Source: Brachyspira catarrhinii (GTDB lineage Bacteria > Spirochaetota > Brachyspiria > Brachyspirales > Brachyspiraceae). From it: a stretch of DNA of 8,893 nt. This document shows positions 1 to 5,785 of the stretch, one piece after another. Below the pieces are notes generated by a model, which saw only the letters and a program-made list of their open reading frames with translations, searched no databases and was not told the DNA's origin. The first letter of the stretch is position 1, and every line of letters starts with the position of its first letter. The position numbers were made by a program, and so were the translations under genes. The stretch covers positions 1 through 8,893 of the forward strand of contig NZ_SJDU01000063.1 in assembly GCF_005518285.1 (NCBI RefSeq), given 5' to 3'.

Positions 1-1026
1 GACGGGAGAGGAGAGGCAAACGCGATAGAACGAGCGATTGAAAGCGCAAAAAGAAACGCGGTCGAGCAGGCTGTCGGTTCTATAATTCATGGAGTCGCTT
101 CGGTTGGAAATAATAAATTGCTTGAGTCAAAAATATACGAAAATACTACGGGTTATATTTCTTCTTATAAAGTCCTTGAGATAAACAAAAATACTTCGGT
201 TTGGTATTCTAAAATAGAGGCGGTTGTCGGAGTCGATATGATTCAAGATAATTTGCAGGCTATGGGAATATTAATGGACAGAAAAAGTATGCCTTTGATA
301 GTAGTTTTGGTAATAGACGAAAACGGAGATTTAAGCGAGTCTTTTAACGTTCAATTGGAAAAAAATATGGGAGATAAAGGTTTTAAATTCGTAAATTCAA
401 GTTCTTTAAGAAAAATCATGCGAAACGAAAATTACGATATAGATTTTTCCGATTCGGATTCGGTAAAAAAAATAGCTCAATCTACTGGCGCGCAAATAGC
501 GGTAGTTGGAAAAGCTGGAGCTTCTTACTTTACTACAATACAAGGCACGGCAATGAAAAGTTATAGAAGCGATGTCGCTATAACTGCGATTAATATAGCG
601 GATTATTCGGTTGTAGCGAGAGCGACTCATCAAGCGGGAGGAGTCGGAGGAAGCGATAAAGACGCTCATTCTATAGCGTTGGTAAAATCTGCGGATTCAA
701 TATCGGACGATTTTATAAGTCAAATCGTAAACAAATGGCAAAGCGAAGTTCAAAATGGAACGGAATATACAATTTATGTTTCGGGACTTAATTTTGACGA
801 TTCTATAGATTTCGAGGACGCTCTTAAAAAAAATATAGGCAATATTAAAAATGTTTATAACAGAGGAATCGCGGGAGATTCTTCAAGATATGTGATTCAA
901 TATGTGGGAACGAGCAGAAATCTTGCGGTGGATATTAATTCCAAAGCGAAAAATATGGGCTATCAAATAATAATAAACGGTTTTGACGATAAAACGATTA
1001 CATTGAAAGCTTCTAAAAGACAATAA
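1..1026 (+). CDS. FlgT_N/LPP20-like envelope protein, 5' end missing
   Basis: The reading frame is open from the first base, so the true start and any signal peptide lie outside the window; 341 residues are visible. Residues 1-82 fit the FlgT N-terminal/LPP20 pattern: an alanine-rich helix (EANAIERAIESAKRNAVEQAVG), then a GYISSYKVLE strand and a short strand ending in the VGVD stretch. Residues about 92-205 look like the alpha/beta TolB-N or CsgG-like fold seen in FlgT and LpoB-type proteins (PLIVVLVIDENG, then a STGAQIAVVGKA strand). Residues about 215-341 form a third small alpha/beta domain (YTIYVSGL to ITLKAS). Proteins of this kind are exported and act in the periplasm or outer membrane, in FlgT's case at the flagellar basal body. 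The exact role here is inferred from pattern only. It ends 2 bases before queH. A TTG at 118 is an internal leucine codon, not the start. Confidence 0.75.
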   Translation, partial: DGRGEANAIERAIESAKRNAVEQAVGSIIHGVASVGNNKLLESKIYENTTGYISSYKVLEINKNTSVWYSKIEAVVGVDMIQDNLQAMGILMDRKSMPLIVVLVIDENGDLSESFNVQLEKNMGDKGFKFVNSSSLRKIMRNENYDIDFSDSDSVKKIAQSTGAQIAVVGKAGASYFTTIQGTAMKSYRSDVAITAINIADYSVVARATHQAGGVGGSDKDAHSIALVKSADSISDDFISQIVNKWQSEVQNGTEYTIYVSGLNFDDSIDFEDALKKNIGNIKNVYNRGIAGDSSRYVIQYVGTSRNLAVDINSKAKNMGYQIIINGFDDKTITLKASKRQ

Positions 1027-1028
1027 AA

Positions 1029-1574
1029 ATGAAACCTAAATTAGTGATTCATACTTGTTGCGCGGTTTGTATGTGCTATCCGAAAACTTTGCTTGAAAAC
1101 GAAAATTATCAAACTATATTTTATTTTTACAATCCGAATATTTATCCTATAAAAGAATACGAAAGAAGAAGAGACGAATTTATCGATTATGCAAAGTCGA
1201 TTAATATAAGCGTTCATATAGAAGAAAACGAAAAATATATTGAAGAATGGAATAACGATATAAAAGGTTTTGAAGACGAACCAGAAAGAGGAGCGAGATG
1301 CAATATATGTTTTAAGCATAGAATAAATAAAGCGTTCGAATATGCGAAAAATATAAACGCTCGATATGTTTCAACGGTTATGACGGTAAGCCCGCATAAA
1401 GACAGCAAAGCGATAGAAGAGATAGGAAATTCTTTGGCGAAAAAATATTCTCCAATAGAATATTTGCATATAGATTTTAAGAAAAAAGACGGATTCAAAA
1501 AAACTAATATAATCGCAAACGAAGTCGGACTTTATAGACAGAATTACTGCGGATGTAGGTTTAGTATAAGATAA
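1029..1574 (+). CDS. queH: Epoxyqueuosine reductase QueH
   Basis: QueH (DUF208 family) reduces epoxyqueuosine to queuosine in tRNAs with a GUN anticodon. It is an iron-sulfur enzyme unrelated to the cobalamin-dependent QueG. The 181-residue product carries the family's cysteine pattern: HTCCAVCMC at residues 8-16 with adjacent C10-C11, RCNIC with C91 and C94, and YCGC with C174 and C176, followed by only a short tail. NPNIYP (35-40), the ERRRDE helix (45-50) and the STVMTVSPHKD stretch (115-125) also fit the family. The length matches the short QueH forms. The ATG lies 2 bases after the upstream stop and no good Shine-Dalgarno sequence is visible, so it is probably translated by coupling to the preceding gene. 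No other queuosine gene is in the window. The family call is firm; the metal ligands are known from the family rather than shown here. Confidence 0.93.
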   Translation: MKPKLVIHTCCAVCMCYPKTLLENENYQTIFYFYNPNIYPIKEYERRRDEFIDYAKSINISVHIEENEKYIEEWNNDIKGFEDEPERGARCNICFKHRINKAFEYAKNINARYVSTVMTVSPHKDSKAIEEIGNSLAKKYSPIEYLHIDFKKKDGFKKTNIIANEVGLYRQNYCGCRFSIR

Positions 1575-1610
1575 TATTTGTAGTTAACATAATGTAAAAT
1601 TTAAGAATAT

Positions 1611-1647
1611 AAAAAACCAACTACAATAAAAATGCAATTGGTTTTTT
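1611..1647. terminator. Bidirectional hairpin terminator
   Basis: AAAAAACCAA (1611-1620) pairs perfectly with TTGGTTTTTT (1638-1647) around a 17-base loop that can pair a little more. The A-run on one side and T-run on the other give a U-tract on either transcript. It lies 36 bases after the queH stop and 14 bases after the stop of the small minus-strand gene, so it fits a shared terminator between convergent genes. The stem has only two G-C pairs, so its efficiency is uncertain. Confidence 0.7.
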
Positions 1648-1661
1648 AACCGAAATAGAAA

Positions 1662-1829
1662 TTAAACATATACATCCAACACATTCCCTATACTATTGTT
1701 TCGCTCTTTCGATATAATATTAGCTATTTTATCGCTTAATTGAGCAGAATTATAAACATTTAACCCCGCGCTACGCATATGCCTAGTCAAAGGAAACATT
1801 TTAGATGAATAAATAGAGTTCACTTCCAT
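1662..1829 (-). CDS. Small protein of unknown function, 55 aa
   Basis: An ATG at 1829 opens a 55-residue frame ending in TAA at 1662. It begins MEVNSIYSSKMFPLTRHMRS and ends SIGNVLDVYV. The start is preceded by AGGAGGG with 6 bases of spacing, one of the strongest ribosome binding sites in the window, and the stop is followed at once by a hairpin. There is no membrane segment, signal peptide or cysteine; the central part (SAQLSDKIANIISKER) looks helical. I do not recognise the family. The size, the MEV start and the GNVLDVYV end loosely recall small YjfB-like motility-associated proteins, but this is a weak resemblance. The gene lies downstream of rpmE in the same direction, beyond an apparent terminator, and no clear promoter was found. 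The ribosome binding site makes it likely to be real. Confidence 0.72.
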   Translation of the reverse strand: MEVNSIYSSKMFPLTRHMRSAGLNVYNSAQLSDKIANIISKERNNSIGNVLDVYV

Positions 1830-1835
1830 GTTTAA

Positions 1836-1842
1836 CCCTCCT
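1836..1842 (-). promoter_or_regulatory. Strong Shine-Dalgarno of the 55-aa gene
   Basis: The minus strand reads AGGAGGG, then 6 bases, then ATG. This near-consensus site is what supports calling such a short frame as a gene. Confidence 0.8.
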
Positions 1843-1888
1843 GTAATTTATTCACTTTAATTATTATCGGAATTTTTATATTTAAAAA

Positions 1889-1903
1889 TTAATTTCAAAT
1901 TAA
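1889..1903. repeat. AT-rich palindrome upstream of the 55-aa gene
   Basis: TTAATTT-C-AAATTAA is a 7-bp palindrome around one base, with A/T runs outside that extend it imperfectly. It lies in the 96-base leader between the rpmE terminator and the small gene. It could be an operator or simply low-complexity AT sequence. No convincing -35/-10 pair could be set beside it. Confidence 0.3.
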
Positions 1904-1925
1904 AATTTTTATACGAAAAATAAAA

Positions 1926-1960
1926 TAATTAAGCCTATAAAAATATTATAGACTTAATTA
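1926..1960 (-). terminator. Hairpin terminator after rpmE
   Basis: TAATTAAG (1926-1933) pairs with CTTAATTA (1953-1960), and CTATAA (1935-1940) with TTATAG (1946-1951). One C/A mismatch lies between the two stems and the loop is 5 bases. On the minus strand the stem is followed by TTTTATTTTTCG, a U-rich tail. It begins 30 bases after the rpmE stop. The stem is AT-rich, so some read-through into the 55-aa gene is possible. Confidence 0.6.
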
Positions 1961-1990
1961 CCATGAAAGAAATTTAATAAATTTAACAAC

Positions 1991-2197
1991 TTATTGCTTT
2001 TTTATGCCGTAACGCTTATTGAATTTATCGACTCTGCCAGCGGCGTCAAGGATTTTTTGTTTTCCCGTAAAGAAAGGATGACAATTATGACAAATGTCGA
2101 CATGCAATGTTTTTTGAACGGAACGAATCTTAAAATTAGCTCCGCAAGCGCAATTGACATCCGTTTCATAATATTGTGGATGTATATCTTTTTTCAT
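1991..2197 (-). CDS. rpmE: 50S ribosomal protein L31, zinc-binding form
   Basis: L31 belongs to the large ribosomal subunit and helps bridge it to the small subunit. The 68-residue product starts [10 protein letters not shown] and contains HPFFTGKQ (40-47) and [12 protein letters not shown] near the end, all typical of bacterial L31. Cysteines C16, C18, C36 and C39 sit in the CxC and CxxC arrangement of the zinc-binding (C+) form. An in-frame ATG 30 bases upstream (2227) would add [10 protein letters not shown], but the shorter start is chosen because TGGAG lies 8 bases before it and L31 proteins normally begin at MKKDIHP. It has its own promoter (TTGCAA/TATAAT) and a hairpin downstream. The zinc form suggests the cell may also carry a zinc-free paralogue elsewhere. 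Confidence 0.96.
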   Translation of the reverse strand: MKKDIHPQYYETDVNCACGANFKIRSVQKTLHVDICHNCHPFFTGKQKILDAAGRVDKFNKRYGIKKQ

Positions 2198-2205
2198 TTT
2201 ATATT

Positions 2206-2210
2206 CTCCA
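2206..2210 (-). promoter_or_regulatory. Shine-Dalgarno that decides the rpmE start
   Basis: The minus strand reads TGGAG, then 8 bases, then ATG at 2197. It lies inside the longer open frame that begins at 2227 and so favours the 68-residue form. Confidence 0.75.
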
Positions 2211-2240
2211 AAATCAATAATAAACAAATTAATTGGAATA

Positions 2241-2269
2241 ATTATACAATAAATTAAATTTTATTGCAA
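2241..2269 (-). promoter_or_regulatory. Sigma-70-type promoter of rpmE
   Basis: On the minus strand a TTGCAA -35 box (2264-2269) is separated by exactly 17 bases from a consensus TATAAT -10 box (2241-2246). This predicts a start near 2233-2235 and a leader of roughly 36 bases. Confidence 0.65.
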
Positions 2270-2285
2270 GTAGCATAAATTAAAG

Positions 2286-2325
2286 CTATTTTAATTATAT
2301 ATATTGAATAAATTTAATAAAATAG
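2286..2325 (-). repeat. Weak inverted repeat after the YcxB-like gene
   Basis: CTATTTTA (2286-2293) pairs with TAAAATAG (2318-2325) across a 24-base AT loop. It lies 54 bases beyond the stop of the YcxB-like gene and just upstream of the rpmE promoter. It might act as a weak terminator, but there is no strong U-tract. It is reported because nothing else in this gap explains where the transcript ends. Confidence 0.25.
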
Positions 2326-2378
2326 TCCTAATAATTATATTTGTAATATGAAAGTTTATTTATTATTTTTAAGTTAAA

Positions 2379-2897
2379 TTAAGTTAAGTAAGAAAGTAAA
2401 AAATCAATATCTTCTTTACTCAAATAAATTTTAGGAACGATTATTGCCGAAGTATCGTCCGTGTAAATAAAAATCGACTTTTCGCTAAAATCTATCTTTT
2501 TTATATATGGCTTATTAAAAATCATTTCGCCTCTGTCTTCTTTGAAAATTAATTTGTCTTCGTATATTGTCAAAATTTTATTGCCAAATACTCCGTCAAG
2601 TTTGCCCGCTTTCGCGTATTGACAAATTTTCTTTATTATCTTTTTCTCCAATCGATTTTTATAAGTTTTTATTTGAATTATTGAAAAAAGTAAAGATAAT
2701 AAAATTGCGGGAATGATTATTAAATAATTTTCGCCTTTGAAAAACGAAATCATAAAAGCGATTAACAATATATAAATAACCGCTAAAATTACGATAGTTT
2801 TTTTAGTCGAAGATTTTATTTGAGAATTGATTTTTAAGTAATGAAGTTGAAAATCTATAAAATCTTTTAATTCCAATTTATATTTAAATTCTTTCAT
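2379..2897 (-). CDS. YcxB-like two-helix membrane protein
   Basis: A 172-residue membrane protein. Residues 1-30 are hydrophilic (FKYKLELKDFIDFQLHYL). Two hydrophobic helices follow at about 33-53 and 57-75, then a basic stretch (KTYKNRLEKKIIKK) and a beta-rich cytoplasmic domain (about 105-172). That domain has the pattern TIYEDKLIFKEDRGEMIFNKPYIKKI, then FIYTDDTSAIIVPKIYLSKED. This layout and the IVPK-x-x-S-KED motif match the YcxB-like family, whose function is unknown. The gene begins 14 bases after the ferritin-VIT1 gene and has no visible Shine-Dalgarno sequence, so it is probably coupled to that gene and shares its promoter. The link to iron handling rests only on this neighbourhood. 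Confidence 0.72.
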   Translation of the reverse strand: MKEFKYKLELKDFIDFQLHYLKINSQIKSSTKKTIVILAVIYILLIAFMISFFKGENYLIIIPAILLSLLFSIIQIKTYKNRLEKKIIKKICQYAKAGKLDGVFGNKILTIYEDKLIFKEDRGEMIFNKPYIKKIDFSEKSIFIYTDDTSAIIVPKIYLSKEDIDFLLSYLT

Positions 2898-2911
2898 AAT
2901 TATTAAAATTA

Positions 2912-3787
2912 TTAAATATCTATTCCTAAAAAATTTTTAACCAAAATTCCTATAAAGAAACTTATTCCCGCAACCGTTAAACTTATGCTAACCATTTCAA
3001 AAAATCTGTTTCCAAAAGGCAGAGATTTTGCAACCGAAACATAATAAGTAAAAATAAATATTATAAAAATCACGATAAAAATCATAGTAATCAAAGCGTA
3101 AACGCATTTATCGTCTGGGAAAATCAAATAAGGCATTATTAAAAAACTAACCGTTATCAAATAAATCATTCCCGTATATAGAGAAGATTTGAAAGCGTTT
3201 TTCTCTCCGTCCGATTTTGCCGAAAGATACTCGGAAGAAGCCATCGATAGAGTCGCCGATATTCCCGTGATTATTCCCGATAGAGCGACAAGTTTATTAT
3301 TTTGCAACGCGAAACTTAATCCCGCCAAAGTCCCGCTTATTTCAACGAGCGCATCGCTTAAACCCAAAACCATAGAGCCTATATATTTTAATCTATCCTC
3401 GTCAAGTATCGAGATTAATTTATTTTCATGTTCGTCTTCTTCAAAAGCGATTTTTTTAGCGTCTGGAATTTCCTCTTCTATTTTTGAGTAAATATATTCG
3501 GCGCTTTTTTCTCCGCCTTCCATTATTTTAATTACAAAAGTATAGCCGAATATGACGCTTAAAATAAAGAATTTGAATACTTTTAATTTTTGAGGTTTCA
3601 ATTTTTTATTCGTATATTTTTCCAAAATTTTTGAATGAATTAATTCCTCTTTCGCTATATCAGTTAAGACTTTTTTGTCGTCTTCTTTTTTGACGAACTT
3701 TACCAAATTCAAATAAACATGATATTCGTTCACTTCGTTTTGCTGCATATCGAGTAAAAATTTCAAAGTTTTTTCGGAGATTTCCAT
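2912..3787 (-). CDS. Membrane-bound ferritin-like/VIT1 iron transporter
   Basis: A two-part protein of 291 residues. The N-terminal part (about 5-130) is a rubrerythrin/ferritin-like four-helix domain. Likely di-iron ligands are E18/E21 in helix 1, E48-x-x-H51 in helix 2, E97 in helix 3 and E117-x-x-H120 in helix 4. The C-terminal part (about 135-291) is a VIT1/CCC1-type transporter with about five membrane helices, including GLSDALVEISGTLAGL and SMASSEYLSAKS, the family's ion-path motifs. This architecture matches MbfA, which exports iron from the cytoplasm in alphaproteobacteria; manganese is also possible. The ATG at 3787 is preferred. A TTG at 3799 would add MVII but has no better ribosome site; GGTTGG lies 8 bases before the ATG. 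It has its own likely promoter and is followed by the YcxB-like gene. No Fur-type box was recognised. Confidence 0.88.
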   Translation of the reverse strand: MEISEKTLKFLLDMQQNEVNEYHVYLNLVKFVKKEDDKKVLTDIAKEELIHSKILEKYTNKKLKPQKLKVFKFFILSVIFGYTFVIKIMEGGEKSAEYIYSKIEEEIPDAKKIAFEEDEHENKLISILDEDRLKYIGSMVLGLSDALVEISGTLAGLSFALQNNKLVALSGIITGISATLSMASSEYLSAKSDGEKNAFKSSLYTGMIYLITVSFLIMPYLIFPDDKCVYALITMIFIVIFIIFIFTYYVSVAKSLPFGNRFFEMVSISLTVAGISFFIGILVKNFLGIDI

Positions 3788-3820
3788 AATTATTACCAAC
3801 CGATTTTAAATTATCGAATA

Positions 3821-3849
3821 ATATTATAATGAAAATATTTTAATTGCAA
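3821..3849 (-). promoter_or_regulatory. Likely promoter of the ferritin-VIT1 gene
   Basis: On the minus strand a TTGCAA -35 (3844-3849) is followed after 17 bases by TAATAT (3821-3826). An overlapping TATAAT (3823-3828) gives a 15-base spacing instead. The -35 lies in a small inverted repeat, AATT(G)CAAA-ACAG-TTTGAATT (3842-3862), which starts right after the rbsK stop and might be a weak terminator or an operator. Confidence 0.5.
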
Positions 3850-3865
3850 AACAGTTTGAATTATT

Positions 3866-4750
3866 TTAATTCCAATTTTTATTAATCACTTCTTCGTAAG
3901 TTGGAATCGAATCTATCGCGCCTTTTCTTGTGACGGTTATATTTGAAACTTTGATTGCAAATTCTATCGCTTCTTCGATTGTTTTATTTTCCGACAACAT
4001 TCTAACTACTCCGCCTAAAAAACTGTCTCCCGCCGCCGTGGTGTCGACAACTTTCACATCGTAAGCGTCAAAATGTTTTCTGCTAATTTTATTATTTTCT
4101 TTCGTTATCAATTCGCAACCGTTTTTACCCAAAGTTAAAATAATATTTTTGACACCGCATTCAAATACATAATCTATTCCGCCGATTATATCTATTTCCG
4201 TTTCGTTTGGAATAAGAATATCAACGCAACTTAAAAATTCTTTGTCTAATTTCACCGCTGGAGAAGGATTCAAAATTACGGTTTTATTTAATTTTTTAGA
4301 AACACTCGCCGCATATTTTGCAATCTCCAAAGGAATTTCTAATTGCATTACTATAATATCGAATTTGTTTATCAATTCTTCTTTAATGTCTTCTTTAGTA
4401 ATTAAAGCGTTCGCTCCTTGAGAGACTATTATATTGTTAGCTCCGCTTTCCGTTACCGTAATAAAAGCTATTCCCGTAGAAACATTTTTTTTGATTATTA
4501 GATTGTCTATGTTGACTTTATTCGAAGATAGAGAATCGGATAAATCTTTTCCAAAATTATCGTTTCCTATAGCTCCGAGTATGGAGATGTCTCCGCCTAA
4601 TTTCGCTATAGCCGCCGATTGATTAGCTCCCTTTCCTCCGTTTCCCGTATAAAAATCTTTTCCGAGTATTGTCTCCCCTTCTTTAGGAAACCTTGGAGAG
4701 ACGACTACCAAATCTTTATTTACGCTTCCTATTACTAAAACTTTCTTCAT
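3866..4750 (-). CDS. rbsK: Ribokinase
   Basis: Ribokinase transfers phosphate from ATP to D-ribose, giving ribose 5-phosphate in the cytoplasm. The 294-residue protein shows both PfkB-family signatures: GNGGKGANQS at 36-45, which binds the sugar, and DTTAAGDSF at 236-244, with the anion hole and catalytic base D242. MKKVLVIGSVNKDLV at the start, NPSPA (161-165) and PNETE (181-185) are also typical. It is slightly shorter than the E. coli enzyme (309), apparently through a shorter segment after NETE. It is the last gene of the rbs operon, 105 bases after rbsB, and a 17-bp inverted repeat lies in that gap. The Shine-Dalgarno sequence is weak (AGAGA, 11 bases before the ATG), which suggests a lower translation rate than rbsB. 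A few PfkB kinases phosphorylate other sugars, but the operon settles ribose. Confidence 0.95.
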   Translation of the reverse strand: MKKVLVIGSVNKDLVVVSPRFPKEGETILGKDFYTGNGGKGANQSAAIAKLGGDISILGAIGNDNFGKDLSDSLSSNKVNIDNLIIKKNVSTGIAFITVTESGANNIIVSQGANALITKEDIKEELINKFDIIVMQLEIPLEIAKYAASVSKKLNKTVILNPSPAVKLDKEFLSCVDILIPNETEIDIIGGIDYVFECGVKNIILTLGKNGCELITKENNKISRKHFDAYDVKVVDTTAAGDSFLGGVVRMLSENKTIEEAIEFAIKVSNITVTRKGAIDSIPTYEEVINKNWN

Positions 4751-4781
4751 AATATTTAATATCTCTAATGTTTTTATAATA

Positions 4782-4829
4782 TTTATGAAGTAATAATTAA
4801 ATATAAATAAAAAATTATTACTTCATAAA
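4782..4829. repeat. 17-bp perfect inverted repeat between rbsB and rbsK
   Basis: TTTATGAAGTAATAATT (4782-4798) and its exact reverse complement (4813-4829) flank a 14-base AT loop. In the operon transcript this forms a long hairpin 26 bases after the rbsB stop. No U-tract follows on either strand, so it is not a standard terminator. A role as a 3' barrier that stabilises rbsB mRNA and lowers rbsK expression is the simplest reading. A protein-binding operator is the alternative. Confidence 0.85.
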
Positions 4830-4855
4830 CAATAATTCTACTTTAATTAAGTTTA

Positions 4856-5737
4856 TTATTCTTTTATTAAAGTAATTTCTACGGGAATCGTTTTTTCAAC
4901 CGTTTCGCCGTTTATTATTTTTAAAGCCGTTTCAATCGCTATCGCTCCCATTAATTCTGGTTGTTGGGCGACTGTAGCTTTCATAGTTCCCGTTTGAACG
5001 GCATAGATTGCGTCATCGGTAGCGTCAAATCCTATGATAACTATATCTTTACCTAAAGATTCAACCGCCTCTAAAGCGCCTAATGCCATTTCATCATTGT
5101 GAGCAAATACTCCTTTAATATCTGGATTAGCTTGAAGTATATTTTCCATTACCGTTAAACCTTCCGCTCTGTTAAAATTGGCAGTTTGACTTGCAACTAT
5201 ATTTAATCTTCCGTCCGCCGATTGATGAAAACCTTTTCCTCTATCAATAGTGGCAGTCGCTCCAGGAATTCCTATAAGTTCGGCAACTTTTGAATTTTCG
5301 CCTATAAGCTCAATTAAATATTCTCCCGCCAATCTAGCGCCAGCGACATTATCTGAAGATATAGCCGCTGTAACTTCAACTCCGTTTACGCCTCTATCTA
5401 CGCTTATAACGGGAATATTTGCGTTTATAGCGTCTAAAACTGCTGGGGCTACCGCATCTGAATCTACGGGATTAACTATTATAACTTGAACATTTTTAGA
5501 AATTAAATCCTCAATATCGCTCGTTTGTTTTGCCGTGTCATCGGATGCATTAACCACGCTTAAATTAATATTAAGCTCTTTTGCTTTTTGTCTCGCTCCA
5601 TCAGAAAGACTTACAAAAAACGGATTATTTAAAGTCGATACGGATAATCCAACCGTTGCCCTATTACCTTGACTTTCCCCAGATTTACAAGATAAAATAA
5701 GAATCGATAATAATGTAATAATTATAATTTTCTTCAT
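4856..5737 (-). CDS. rbsB: Ribose ABC transporter substrate-binding lipoprotein
   Basis: RbsB captures D-ribose outside the cytoplasmic membrane and delivers it to RbsC. The 293-residue precursor starts with a short basic and hydrophobic signal ending in ILSC, so C17 should be lipidated and anchor the protein to a membrane, unlike the soluble E. coli form. The mature part aligns closely with E. coli RbsB (STLNNPFFVSL, INP/VNP-x-DSDAV, FA-x-NDEMALGAL). All nine ribose contacts of the E. coli protein have counterparts: N38, F40, F41, D114, R115, R166, N214, D238 and Q258. Ribose specificity is therefore well supported. The gene has a strong AGGAG 7 bases before the ATG. It lies 48 bases after rbsC and is followed by a long hairpin; both features suit high expression of a binding protein. 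Confidence 0.96.
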   Translation of the reverse strand: MKKIIIITLLSILILSCKSGESQGNRATVGLSVSTLNNPFFVSLSDGARQKAKELNINLSVVNASDDTAKQTSDIEDLISKNVQVIIVNPVDSDAVAPAVLDAINANIPVISVDRGVNGVEVTAAISSDNVAGARLAGEYLIELIGENSKVAELIGIPGATATIDRGKGFHQSADGRLNIVASQTANFNRAEGLTVMENILQANPDIKGVFAHNDEMALGALEAVESLGKDIVIIGFDATDDAIYAVQTGTMKATVAQQPELMGAIAIETALKIINGETVEKTIPVEITLIKE

Positions 5738-5785
5738 TTTTATTCTCCTTTTGTTGAATTTTTTATATTATTTTATATTATCTTT

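Noticed and set aside
406..669. Minus-strand frame inside the FlgT-like gene
   Set aside because: It is serine/arginine-rich antisense translation typical of a shadow frame.
118..1026. A gene starting with TTG at 118
   Set aside because: The same frame is open back to base 1 with clear FlgT_N-like sequence, so TTG is an internal leucine codon of a gene entering from the left.
1041..1498. Minus-strand open frames across queH
   Set aside because: They are shadows of the queH coding sequence, with hydrophobic low-complexity translations and no ribosome site.
1991..2227. L31 with a 10-residue N-terminal extension
   Set aside because: The TGGAG ribosome site and family comparison favour the ATG at 2197.
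1994..2257. Plus-strand open frame over rpmE
   Set aside because: It is the complement of a firmly identified L31 gene, with no family resemblance.
5250..5489. Plus-strand frame inside rbsB
   Set aside because: It is antisense to a highly conserved gene; the Ala/Thr/Ser-rich translation is a codon artefact.
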